Shown here: in pieces, positions 1 to 5,887 of the stretch | Layout: every line of letters begins with the position of its first letter | Numbering within the stretch: the stretch's first letter is position 1 | Origin: Chloroflexota bacterium | GTDB lineage: Bacteria > Chloroflexota > Chloroflexia > Thermomicrobiales > UBA6265 | Reading direction: 5' to 3' | NCBI GenBank assembly: GCA_023392645.1 | Contig: JAEVYR010000423.1 | Location: 1-6,667, forward strand | Length of the DNA stretch: 6,667 nucleotides | Notes under the pieces: model-generated | Told to the model about the DNA's origin: nothing | The model's input: only the letters and a program-made list of their open reading frames with translations | Database searches by the model: none | Position numbers and translations under genes: made by a program

Positions 1-42
1 TGCGTCCGGCATCCGCTCCTCCCCGCGAATCGGAGCGACCCC

Positions 43-450
43 GTGGACACCCCATCCGGCGACCAGCTTACCGTCATCTTCGACGGCACCAGCGCGCTTT
101 ACTCCGGCATCCGGCGATGGTTGGACGCGCCGGGCCGTATCGCCTGGATACCGTGCCAGGCGACGGAGCCGAATGCGCGCGGCGGGCGCCTCTGTGAGCG
201 AACGCTGGTCGCAATCACCGCCGACGGTGACATCGACACCGGCTGGCGAGCCCTCGCGCGGGCTCTGTCGGCCGCGACCGGCTCTCGCTGGCCCTACCGA
301 ATCGGGACGCTGCCGCTCATCTGCCCGCTGCTGTCGATGGCGTTCGTCGGACTCGCGTCACTGCTGCGACGGCTGCCGGGCGTGACGCCTTGGTGCGATC
401 GGCACCCCGAGGCGTGCCGTCCGGGGCGGGTGACAGGCGATGCCGGCTGA
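43..450 (+). CDS. DCC/DUF393-like protein lacking both signature cysteines
   Basis: This 135-residue protein resembles the DCC (DUF393) thiol-disulfide oxidoreductase-like family. After a short leader it has a beta strand ending in Asp14-Gly15, where the family carries the DGxCxxC signature, then a helix (IRRWL), a second strand (IAWIPCQ) and a late GDIDTGWRALARAL stretch that matches the family's DG...G..A...L region. The hydrophobic C-terminal helix at about 89-108 also fits. The two signature cysteine positions are Ser17 and Tyr20, so thiol redox chemistry at the usual site is not possible. Five other cysteines (38, 51, 94, 118, 125) are elsewhere. The start is GTG at 43, with GGAG at 32-35 and a 7-base spacer. 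The frame is open to the window edge, so a start outside the window cannot be excluded. The VOC gene begins 46 bases downstream and may be co-transcribed. The family call is a fold-level resemblance; function is unknown. Confidence 0.55.
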   Translation: MDTPSGDQLTVIFDGTSALYSGIRRWLDAPGRIAWIPCQATEPNARGGRLCERTLVAITADGDIDTGWRALARALSAATGSRWPYRIGTLPLICPLLSMAFVGLASLLRRLPGVTPWCDRHPEACRPGRVTGDAG

Positions 451-484
451 CGCACAATGCCGGCAACGATTCGCCAGCCAAAAC

Positions 485-489
485 AGGAG
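485..489 (+). promoter_or_regulatory. Ribosome binding site that fixes the VOC gene start
   Basis: AGGAG lies 7 bases before ATG at 497. This supports ATG 497 over the in-frame ATG at 440, which would overlap the preceding gene and add 19 residues with no resemblance to VOC proteins. Confidence 0.75.
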
Positions 490-496
490 CCGCCAT

Positions 497-946
497 ATGG
501 CCATTACCGATCTTGCTCACATCGCGCTCGCTTGCCACGACCTGGAAGCGTCGGTCGCGTTCTACGAAAAGCTCGGCATCCGCGAGGCGTTCCGGCTGCA
601 CAGGGAGGACGGCAGCGTCATGCTCGCCTATCTCCACGTCGCCGGCGACCGCTTCATCGAGCTGTTCCCCGGCGGGCCGGAGCCGGGCACGAAACCGGCC
701 GGCAGCTTCCGCCACCTCTGCCTGATGACCGACGATCTCGACACGCTGGTCGCGGAAATCAAGGCGCAGGGCATCGCGATCGACCGGGAAACCAAGGTGG
801 GGCTCGACCACAACCTGCAGGCGTGGATCACCGATCTCGACGGCAACGCGATCGAGCTGATGCAGATCGCCGACACCTCGCCCCAGCGCGCCACGGCCGA
901 TGGCCAGCCGATCGAGGAGACCGATACCATCAAGCCCGCGAGGTAG
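497..946 (+). CDS. VOC family (glyoxalase-fold) metalloprotein
   Basis: This 149-residue protein is a vicinal oxygen chelate (VOC) superfamily member: two beta-alpha-beta-beta-beta modules that usually bind a divalent metal in a cleft. The first module begins LAHIALACHDLEASVAFYEK and ends in the strand containing FIELF. The second begins FRHLCLMTDDLDTLVAEIK and ends DGNAIELMQ. The canonical metal-ligand positions are all filled: His8, Glu55, His73 and Glu120, the pattern of lactoylglutathione lyase-like enzymes, so it is probably catalytic. The C-terminal 25 or so residues are polar and probably a disordered tail. The protein is cytoplasmic, with no signal peptide. Substrate is not determinable: glyoxalase I-like, epimerase-like or other lyase activity are all possible. 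It lies behind the DCC-like gene in the same direction, and its TAG stop is 4 bases from the stop of the convergent sulfatase. Confidence 0.85.
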   Translation: MAITDLAHIALACHDLEASVAFYEKLGIREAFRLHREDGSVMLAYLHVAGDRFIELFPGGPEPGTKPAGSFRHLCLMTDDLDTLVAEIKAQGIAIDRETKVGLDHNLQAWITDLDGNAIELMQIADTSPQRATADGQPIEETDTIKPAR

Positions 947-950
947 CGCG

Positions 951-2441
951 TCATGCGATCGGCGGTGACATCGGCGCGTACCAGTTGCGGTCCGGGCGCT
1001 TGCGGACATACCGCGCGATCGGGAGATCGTCCTCGGTGCGGATCGTCCACCGCAGCAGCTCGGTCGTGAGCGCGAGCTGCTGGGCGGCAAGCTCCGGATC
1101 CTCGTAGAGGTTGTCCAGCTCGAACGGATCGGCGGCGAGGTCGTACATCTCGCCGTTGCCCTGCGAGTCCATCGTCAGGGTCCAGTCGCCCATGCGCACC
1201 TTCTTCAGGTTCCCGCTCTGGGTGACGCTGTTGAGCTCATCGAACGACGCTCCCTCGTACGGAAAGTGCAACGGCGGCCGCTCGTTTTCGGTGTAGTGAA
1301 TGCCGCCGACACCGAGCTCGGCGTAGATGCTGCGGAACTCCTCCGCCGGGAACGGCTCGCCGGCGAGGATGGGCCAGAGGCTGCGGCCCTGCACGCCGTC
1401 GGCGATGGGGAGATCGAGCATGTCGCAGATCGTCGGGAAGATATCGACCAGCGAGACGAACTCCTCGCGCATCGTCTCGCTCGCGACGATCCCCGGCCCG
1501 CGAACGACCAGCGGCACGCGCGTCAGCACCTCCGGCAGGCCAACGCCCTTGCGCTGCAGGCTGTAGTCGCCGGCGTAGTCGCCGTGGTCCGATGTGACGA
1601 TCAGGACCGTGTCGTCGAGCCGGCCCTCGCGATCGAGCCACTCGACGAATCGCCGGATTTGATCGTCGATGAGCCGGATCATGCCGAGATAGACGGCGCG
1701 GTACTGGCGCCATGCGTCGTCGTAGCCGGGGCGCTTCTCCTCGATCAGGTCGCGCAGCCGGCGCCACTTCCCGCCCTTGCCATCGATCGCTTCCGGGCCG
1801 ACGGCGCGGTCAGGAATCTCGTCCTCCGGGAACATGCTGAAGTACGGCTCGGGCACCTGATAGGGATTGTGTGGCTCGGCGAAACTCAGCCAGAGAAAGA
1901 ACGGGTCGCTCGGATCGGCTTCCTCCAGCCCCGCGATGGCATCGCTGACCACCCGGTACGGCGGCTGGTTCTCCAGCGGGAAGGGCGTTGCCTCGGGATG
2001 GACGCCGTGATCGAGCGATTCCAGCCACGTGTCGAAGGCGGCGTCGCGCTGCGTGCGCCGGTCGGGCCGGCCGCCGCCGTTGTGCATGTACATCGACGAC
2101 CAATCGAAGTCGTCTTCGGTCAGGTACGTGTGGTTCTTGCCGGAGAGGAGGATGCGGTAGCCCTGCTCGCGCAGCGTCCTCGGCAGATCGGTGAGCGCGG
2201 TGACGCGATCGAGGGCCCCGTTCTCGCGGACGCGCGTCGCCTTCGGCCAGCGACCCGTCATCAGGCTGCATCGGGCGGGGCCGCAGGTCGGCATCGGCGT
2301 GTAGGCATGGCGAAACCGCGCGCCGTCCCGGCCCAGCGCATCGACGCAGGGCGTCGGATCGAGCGGGTAGCCCTCGGCGCGGGAGAAATCGGCCCGCTGC
2401 TGGTCGGTCATGATCAACACGATATTCGGACGGTGGGGCAT
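951..2441 (-). CDS. Sulfatase (alkaline phosphatase superfamily, CxPxR formylglycine type)
   Basis: A complete 496-residue type I sulfatase that hydrolyses sulfate esters (possibly phosphonate or phosphate monoesters) with a formylglycine made from Cys. It opens with PNIVLIMTDQQRAD, giving metal-ligand positions Asp13 and Gln14. The formylglycine motif is Cys53-Gly-Pro55-Ala-Arg57. Lys102 and His104 (GKNH), His191 (EPHNPY), Asp285-His286 (SDHGD) and Lys298 fill the remaining active-site positions. The C-terminal part has the usual MYDLAADPFELDNLY segment. Length is normal for the family. No signal peptide is seen, so it is probably cytoplasmic, and it needs a maturase not encoded here. The DQQR start resembles phosphonate monoester hydrolase/arylsulfatase-like members; the substrate is unknown. 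The start is ATG 2441, right before the conserved first strand; the nearest purine-rich stretch (GGGAAGG) is rather far upstream, at about 13 bases. The gene is divergent from the second sulfatase. A second cysteine (Cys58) directly follows Arg57. Confidence 0.93.
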   Translation of the reverse strand: MPHRPNIVLIMTDQQRADFSRAEGYPLDPTPCVDALGRDGARFRHAYTPMPTCGPARCSLMTGRWPKATRVRENGALDRVTALTDLPRTLREQGYRILLSGKNHTYLTEDDFDWSSMYMHNGGGRPDRRTQRDAAFDTWLESLDHGVHPEATPFPLENQPPYRVVSDAIAGLEEADPSDPFFLWLSFAEPHNPYQVPEPYFSMFPEDEIPDRAVGPEAIDGKGGKWRRLRDLIEEKRPGYDDAWRQYRAVYLGMIRLIDDQIRRFVEWLDREGRLDDTVLIVTSDHGDYAGDYSLQRKGVGLPEVLTRVPLVVRGPGIVASETMREEFVSLVDIFPTICDMLDLPIADGVQGRSLWPILAGEPFPAEEFRSIYAELGVGGIHYTENERPPLHFPYEGASFDELNSVTQSGNLKKVRMGDWTLTMDSQGNGEMYDLAADPFELDNLYEDPELAAQQLALTTELLRWTIRTEDDLPIARYVRKRPDRNWYAPMSPPIA

Positions 2442-2468
2442 GATCGCGCTGGCACCTTCCCTGAATCG

Positions 2469-2482
2469 CGAATCGGGATTCG
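2469..2482. repeat. Inverted repeat CGAATC-GG-GATTCG, candidate operator
   Basis: Perfect 6-base arms flank a 2-base spacer. The left half-site GAATCG also appears as a direct repeat one turn-fraction away, at 2463-2468 and 2470-2475. It sits 28 bases before the - strand sulfatase start, just downstream of the candidate -10 box at 2493-2498, where a bound dimeric repressor could block transcription start. The size fits a helix-turn-helix dimer site. Chance occurrence cannot be ruled out. Confidence 0.35.
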
Positions 2483-2492
2483 AGATGGACCG

Positions 2493-2498
2493 ATCATA
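2493..2498 (-). promoter_or_regulatory. Candidate -10 box (TATGAT) for the - strand sulfatase
   Basis: On the - strand this reads TATGAT, five of six matches to the sigma70-type consensus TATAAT, in otherwise GC-rich DNA. At a 17-base spacing the -35 position reads ATGGCG, a poor match, so an activator or a different sigma factor may be involved. Transcription would begin around 2486, giving a leader of about 45 bases. Confidence 0.3.
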
Positions 2499-2588
2499 CC
2501 GCCGCGACGCGCGAGCGCCATGGTGCGCATCCCGCCGGGTCAGCGTATGCTGACGGCGCATCGACCGCCGGCCAACGTGGCACAGCGC

Positions 2589-2594
2589 GAAAGG
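2589..2594 (+). promoter_or_regulatory. Ribosome binding site that fixes the second sulfatase start
   Basis: GAAAGG lies 6 bases before GTG 2601. This favours GTG 2601, whose product starts VSRPNILFICTDQQR exactly as sulfatases do, over the in-frame ATG at 2548, which would add 18 residues without family resemblance. Confidence 0.6.
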
Positions 2595-2600
2595 CATCTC

Positions 2601-3302
2601 GTGAGCCGCCCCAACATTCTTTTCATCTGCACCGACCAGCAACGCTACGACGCACTGGGCTGTTACGGCAATCCGGATATCGAGACGCCAACGATCGACC
2701 GGCTCGCCGCTGACGGCGTGCTGTTCGAGCAGTGCTATGTCCAGAGCCCGGTCTGCGCGCCGTCGCGGGCGAGCCTGGTCACCGGGCAGTATGTCGGCAA
2801 CCACGGCCTCTGGGCGAACGGCGTGGCGCTGGCGCCCCACCAGCCGATCGTCTCCCGCGCCCTTGCCGACAGCGGCTACGACTGCGGCATGATCGGCAAG
2901 ATGCACCTCGCCGCCTGCTTCGAGGGTCGCACCGAGCCGCGTCTCGACGATGGCTACGACGTCTACCGATGGGCGCACGACCCGTCGCATGGATCGCCCG
3001 AGAACGACTATCACCGCTGGCTGCGCGAGCGACACCCGGACGTGTATCAACGAGCGGTGGGGAGCGGTCCGCGCGTGCGCCACCAGCCCGGCGGGTTCGA
3101 CACCGTTCCGACCGAGGCCCATTACAGCCGATGGGCGAGCGAGCGGGCGCTCGAGTTTCTCGACCGTGAGCGCGACGAAGACGATCCCTTCTTTCTCTGG
3201 GTGAACTTCTACGACCCGCATCATCCTTTCGTCGCGCCTCGGGAGTATCTCGACCGCTACGACCGCGACGCCGTGCCCGATCCGGTCGGGTTCAATGGCT
3301 AG
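2601..3302 (+). CDS. N-terminal fragment of the interrupted sulfatase
   Basis: If translation stops at the TAG, this gives a 233-residue product. It contains the nucleotide-independent alkaline phosphatase-like core from the first strand through the DPFFLWVNFYDPHHPF segment, including the formylglycine motif cysteine (Cys52), Arg56, Lys100 and His102. It ends at ...DPVGFNG, within the region leading to the second half of the domain. It lacks the SDHG metal ligands, so it is expected to be inactive and probably unstable. No signal peptide is present. It starts at GTG 2601 with GAAAGG upstream. Automated annotation would probably report it as a partial sulfatase. Confidence 0.5.
   Translation: MSRPNILFICTDQQRYDALGCYGNPDIETPTIDRLAADGVLFEQCYVQSPVCAPSRASLVTGQYVGNHGLWANGVALAPHQPIVSRALADSGYDCGMIGKMHLAACFEGRTEPRLDDGYDVYRWAHDPSHGSPENDYHRWLRERHPDVYQRAVGSGPRVRHQPGGFDTVPTEAHYSRWASERALEFLDRERDEDDPFFLWVNFYDPHHPFVAPREYLDRYDRDAVPDPVGFNG
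3300..3302 (+). other. Premature amber codon
   Basis: TAG followed by CTG interrupts the sulfatase frame between ...PVGFNG and LGTMPPIQRE. One base change (GAG, CAG or AAG to TAG) would restore the frame. The site sits in a GCTAGC hexamer (3298-3303). I see no downstream hairpin that would mark programmed readthrough. Confidence 0.9.
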
Positions 3303-3311
3303 CTGGGCACG

Positions 3312-4055
3312 ATGCCGCCGATCCAGCGGGAGGCGTCGGCCGAGAGCTACGCCGGGCATGCGCGCGGTTTCGCGGATCACTCGCCTCGTGAAATCAAGGA
3401 GATCATCGCCGCCTACTACGCGATGGTGACGCTGATCGACGACGAGGTGAAACGCATCCTCGACCGGCTCGACGCGCTCGGGCTGGCGGACGACACGATC
3501 GTGATCTTCACCAGCGACCACGGCGAGATGCTGGGCGATCACCACCTGCTGCTGAAGGGTCCGATGCTCTACGACCCGGCGGTGCGGGTGCCACTGATCC
3601 TGCGCTGGCCGGGCACGCTGCCGGCGGGCGAGCGGCGCTCGGAGCTGGTGCAATGGATCGACCTGACCAGCACCTTCACGGATGTCGCCGGTCTCGATCC
3701 GATGCCGACCGCGCAGGGCATGAGCCTGCTGCCGCTGGCGCGAGGCGACGATGATGCCGAATCGCGAGGCTGGGCGCTCTGCCAATACCGCAACAGCGGC
3801 CACCCATACGACCCGCCGGTGCACCTGACGATGCTTCGGGCCGGCGACCACAAGCTGGTCGTCCAGCACGGGCCGCCGGCATCGACGCGCGAGCGCACCG
3901 GCGAGCTCTACGACCTCGCTCGCGACCCGGACGAATTGACGAACCTGTGGGACGACCCCGAAGCGGCCGGGACGCGCATTGAGCTCGAGCGCATGTTGCT
4001 GGACGTACTCGTCGCGACGGAGGATCGGTCCCAGCCGCGAACGGCCTTCTGGTAG
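3312..4055 (+). CDS. C-terminal fragment of the interrupted sulfatase
   Basis: This 247-residue open frame is in the same phase as the upstream fragment. It carries the second half of a sulfatase: LIDDEVKRILDRL helix, strand and SDHGEMLGDHHLLLKG loop (Asp69, His70, Lys82 in this fragment), a PLILRWPG strand, LVQWIDLTSTF, and the C-terminal GELYDLARDPDELTNLWDD segment. The first ATG is at 3312, 9 bases after the TAG; no convincing ribosome binding site precedes it, so reinitiation would be inefficient. It lacks the formylglycine cysteine and cannot be an active sulfatase alone. The absence of further stops or frameshifts in it suggests the interruption is recent or artefactual. Confidence 0.4.
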   Translation: MPPIQREASAESYAGHARGFADHSPREIKEIIAAYYAMVTLIDDEVKRILDRLDALGLADDTIVIFTSDHGEMLGDHHLLLKGPMLYDPAVRVPLILRWPGTLPAGERRSELVQWIDLTSTFTDVAGLDPMPTAQGMSLLPLARGDDDAESRGWALCQYRNSGHPYDPPVHLTMLRAGDHKLVVQHGPPASTRERTGELYDLARDPDELTNLWDDPEAAGTRIELERMLLDVLVATEDRSQPRTAFW

Positions 4056-4056
4056 G

Positions 4057-4066
4057 ATCGCGCGAT
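4057..4066. repeat. 10-base palindrome ATCGCGCGAT in the sulfatase-GH2 gap
   Basis: A perfect palindrome begins one base after the sulfatase stop, within the 47-base gap before the GH2 gene. It cannot form a useful terminator stem and has no T-tract, so the gap shows no reason for the two genes not to be co-transcribed. It could be a protein site or chance in GC-rich DNA. Confidence 0.25.
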
Positions 4067-4102
4067 GAGTTCTTGCATTGACGCATTTGGAGAGACTTCC
4101 GC

Positions 4103-5887
4103 ATGTACGAACTTGCTGATATTCACCCGACACCGCAGTTCGCTCGGCCACGCTGGCATGATCTGACCGGCCCGTGGCAATTCGCCTTCGACCCCGACGA
4201 CGCCGGCCGCGCTGCCCGCTGGGAGCGGGAGCCGGCGTCGTTCGACCGGACGATCACCGTGCCCTTCCCGCCGGAGTCGAAGGCTAGCGGCATCGATGAT
4301 CCCGGCCCGCATCGCGTCGTCTGGTACCGGCGGGAGATCGCCGCGCCCGCGCTCGATCGCGCCGCCGCAGAACGGCTGCTGCTGCGCTTCGGCGCGGTCG
4401 ACTACCGCGCGGACGTCTGGATCAACGGCCAGCACGTCGCCTTCCACGAGGGCGGGCAGACGCCGTTCTTCGCCGATATCACGCACGCGATCGAGGACGA
4501 GTCGCTGACGATCGTCGTACGGGCCGAGGACGATCCGGTCGACATCTCGCAGCCGCGCGGCAAGCAGGACTGGCAAACACCGTCGCACGGCATCTGGTAC
4601 CGCCGCACCACGGGCATCTGGCAGCCGGTCTGGCTGGAGATCGTCGGCAGGCATCGCATCGCGGACGTCCACTGGCAGCCGGACGCGCCGGCGCGCGCGC
4701 TCGATGCGGAGATCACCATCTCGCCCAAGCCGGCGACGCCGCTGACGCTGCGGGTCGAGCTGTCGCTCCACGGCGAGACGCTGGTCGACGACCGGTTCAC
4801 GGTCGGCGAGGCATCGCACGACGCGCGCTGGAACCTGTCGCGGCCGGACGACTGGGAGGCGCGCCGGCTGCTGTGGTCGCCCGAAGCGCCGAACCAGGTC
4901 GAAGCCAGGCTGACGCTGCTCGACGGCGAGACGGTGCTCGATGAGGTCTTCAGCTACGCCGGTATTCGCTCGATCGACGTCGACCGCGGCGGGCTGGTGC
5001 TCAACGGCTTCCCGCGCTATATGCGGTCGGTGCTGGAGCAGGGGTTCTGGCCCGAATCGCACCTGGCGGCACCATCGGCCGATGCGATCCGCCGCGAGGT
5101 CGAGCTGATCCAGGAGCTCGGCTTCAATGCCGCCCGCATCCACCAGAAGGTCGAAGACCCGCGCTTTTTGAGCTGGTGCGACCGGCTCGGGCTGATGGTC
5201 TGGGGCGAGATGGCGAATACTTTCACCTGGAGCGACGCCGCCGTCACGCGCACGACGCGGGAGTGGACCGACGCCGTGCTGCGCGACCGAAACCACCCCG
5301 CCATCGTCGCGTGGGTGCCGATCAACGAAAGCTGGGGCGTGCCGGCGCTGCAAACCGACCCGCGCCAGCGCCACTGGCAGGAGTCGCTCTGGCACCTGAC
5401 GCACGCGCTGGACGGCTCGCGCCCGGTGATCAGCAACGACGGCTGGGAGCACACCACCAGCGACATCGTCACGATCCACGACTACACGTCGAGCGGCGAG
5501 GAGATCGTCCGCAAGTACGGTGCGGCCCTGGAGGAAACGCTTGAGCGCAACCGGCCGGCGCGGCGAATCGTCCAGCTCGATCCGGAGGTCAACTGGGGCA
5601 AGCCGGCGATGCTCACCGAGTACGGCGGCATCAGCTATGCGCCGCGCTCGGGCGAGCGCTGGTTCGGCTACGGCACGGTCGGCTCGGCCGACGAGTACAT
5701 CGCCAAGGTGCGCGAGCTGACCGACGCGGTGCGGGCGTGCCCGGATATCAGCGGGTACTGCTACACGCAGCTCACCGACACCGAGCAGGAGACGAACGGG
5801 CTGCTGACGGAAAGCCGGGAGCCGAAACTGCCAATGGAGACGCTGCGGGAGATTTTCGGGCGCAACCCCGATCAGCGGCGCTCGTAG
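4103..5887 (+). CDS. Glycoside hydrolase family 2 beta-glycosidase
   Basis: A complete 594-residue retaining GH2 enzyme, the size of bacterial beta-glucuronidases rather than LacZ. An N-terminal jelly-roll sugar-binding domain (about 18-185; DLTGPWQFAFD, WYRREI, DYRADVWINGQHV) is followed by an Ig-like domain (about 186-290) and a TIM barrel (about 291-585). The acid/base is Glu409 in WVPINESWG and the nucleophile Glu506 in LTEYGG. Near the C-terminus CYTQLTDTEQETNGLL is typical of the group. At the positions aligning with the Asn-x-Lys uronate motif of E. coli GusA, I read Glu563-Thr-Asn565, so glucuronidase is unlikely; beta-galactosidase or another exo-beta-glycosidase is more plausible. 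No signal peptide is seen, so it should be cytoplasmic. The start ATG 4103 has GGAGAG 8 bases upstream. It follows the interrupted sulfatase by 47 bases and probably shares its transcript, suggesting joint work on a sulfated sugar. The TAG stop lies in a hairpin and overlaps the convergent gene by 16 bases. Confidence 0.92.
   Translation: MYELADIHPTPQFARPRWHDLTGPWQFAFDPDDAGRAARWEREPASFDRTITVPFPPESKASGIDDPGPHRVVWYRREIAAPALDRAAAERLLLRFGAVDYRADVWINGQHVAFHEGGQTPFFADITHAIEDESLTIVVRAEDDPVDISQPRGKQDWQTPSHGIWYRRTTGIWQPVWLEIVGRHRIADVHWQPDAPARALDAEITISPKPATPLTLRVELSLHGETLVDDRFTVGEASHDARWNLSRPDDWEARRLLWSPEAPNQVEARLTLLDGETVLDEVFSYAGIRSIDVDRGGLVLNGFPRYMRSVLEQGFWPESHLAAPSADAIRREVELIQELGFNAARIHQKVEDPRFLSWCDRLGLMVWGEMANTFTWSDAAVTRTTREWTDAVLRDRNHPAIVAWVPINESWGVPALQTDPRQRHWQESLWHLTHALDGSRPVISNDGWEHTTSDIVTIHDYTSSGEEIVRKYGAALEETLERNRPARRIVQLDPEVNWGKPAMLTEYGGISYAPRSGERWFGYGTVGSADEYIAKVRELTDAVRACPDISGYCYTQLTDTEQETNGLLTESREPKLPMETLREIFGRNPDQRRS

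Larger units (their letters stand above)
2442..2600. promoter_or_regulatory. Divergent intergenic region between the two sulfatase genes
   Basis: These 159 bases separate the head-to-head sulfatase starts and must contain or lie next to the promoters for both directions unless transcription comes from farther away. The visible candidates are a - strand -10 box at 2493-2498, an inverted repeat at 2469-2482, and a weak + strand -10-like TATGCT at 2546-2551 without a recognisable -35. The shared region would allow joint control of the two genes, which is inference from layout. Confidence 0.5.
2601..4055 (+). pseudogene. Sulfatase gene interrupted by an in-frame TAG
   Basis: Read as one frame this is 485 codons including the final TAG (4053-4055): a full-length formylglycine-type sulfatase except that codon 234 (3300-3302) is TAG. 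Active-site positions before the break are Asp12-Gln13 (TDQQR), Cys52-Ala-Pro54-Ser-Arg56, Lys100 and His102 (GKMH) and His207 (DPHHPF). After it come Asp306-His307 (SDHGE) and Lys319. The frame is unchanged and neither half is degraded, so a single substitution suffices, most simply GAG (Glu) to TAG at 3300. In relatives a G-E-L stretch is expected here, which I state from memory. Split halves lack each other's metal ligands, so neither should be active. TAG is the ordinary stop of this gene, the VOC gene and the GH2 gene, which argues against recoding. Alternatives are a sequencing or assembly error, or low-level readthrough. It belongs to a different sulfatase subfamily from its divergent neighbour. 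Confidence 0.82.

Noticed and set aside
937..950. CGCG-AGGTAG-CGCG as a terminator between the VOC gene and the convergent sulfatase
   Set aside because: Only four base pairs with a 6-base loop and no T-tract; this is expected often by chance in such GC-rich sequence.
1266..2600. A long + strand open frame antisense to the first sulfatase and leading into the second
   Set aside because: It has no recognisable domain before VSRPNILF at 2601. It is open only because GC-rich codons leave few stops in the opposite frame.
3300..3302. TAG as a sense codon (pyrrolysine or programmed recoding)
   Set aside because: Three genes in the window end in TAG with no homology beyond it, and sulfatases have no known pyrrolysine position. 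No stimulatory structure is visible.
4078..4107. TTGACG at 4078-4083 as a -35 box for a GH2-specific promoter
   Set aside because: No matching -10 lies at the right spacing, and the start point would fall inside the coding sequence.
4065..4145. A short out-of-frame ORF starting ATG at 4065 between the sulfatase and GH2 genes
   Set aside because: It overlaps the GH2 start in another frame, has no ribosome binding site and encodes nothing recognisable.
2442..4151. The - strand sulfatase frame stays open upstream for 570 more codons, as if the gene were 1066 residues long
   Set aside because: The extension is antisense to the second sulfatase, is rich in Arg, Val, Ala and His with no domain, and the conserved sulfatase N-terminus begins at 2441. 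It is a codon-bias shadow.
3908..5479. A 523-residue - strand open frame antisense to the GH2 gene
   Set aside because: Composition is typical of a shadow frame (Arg, Asp, Val, Ala repeats with no hydrophobic core pattern) and the + strand gene here is a clear GH2 enzyme with catalytic residues.
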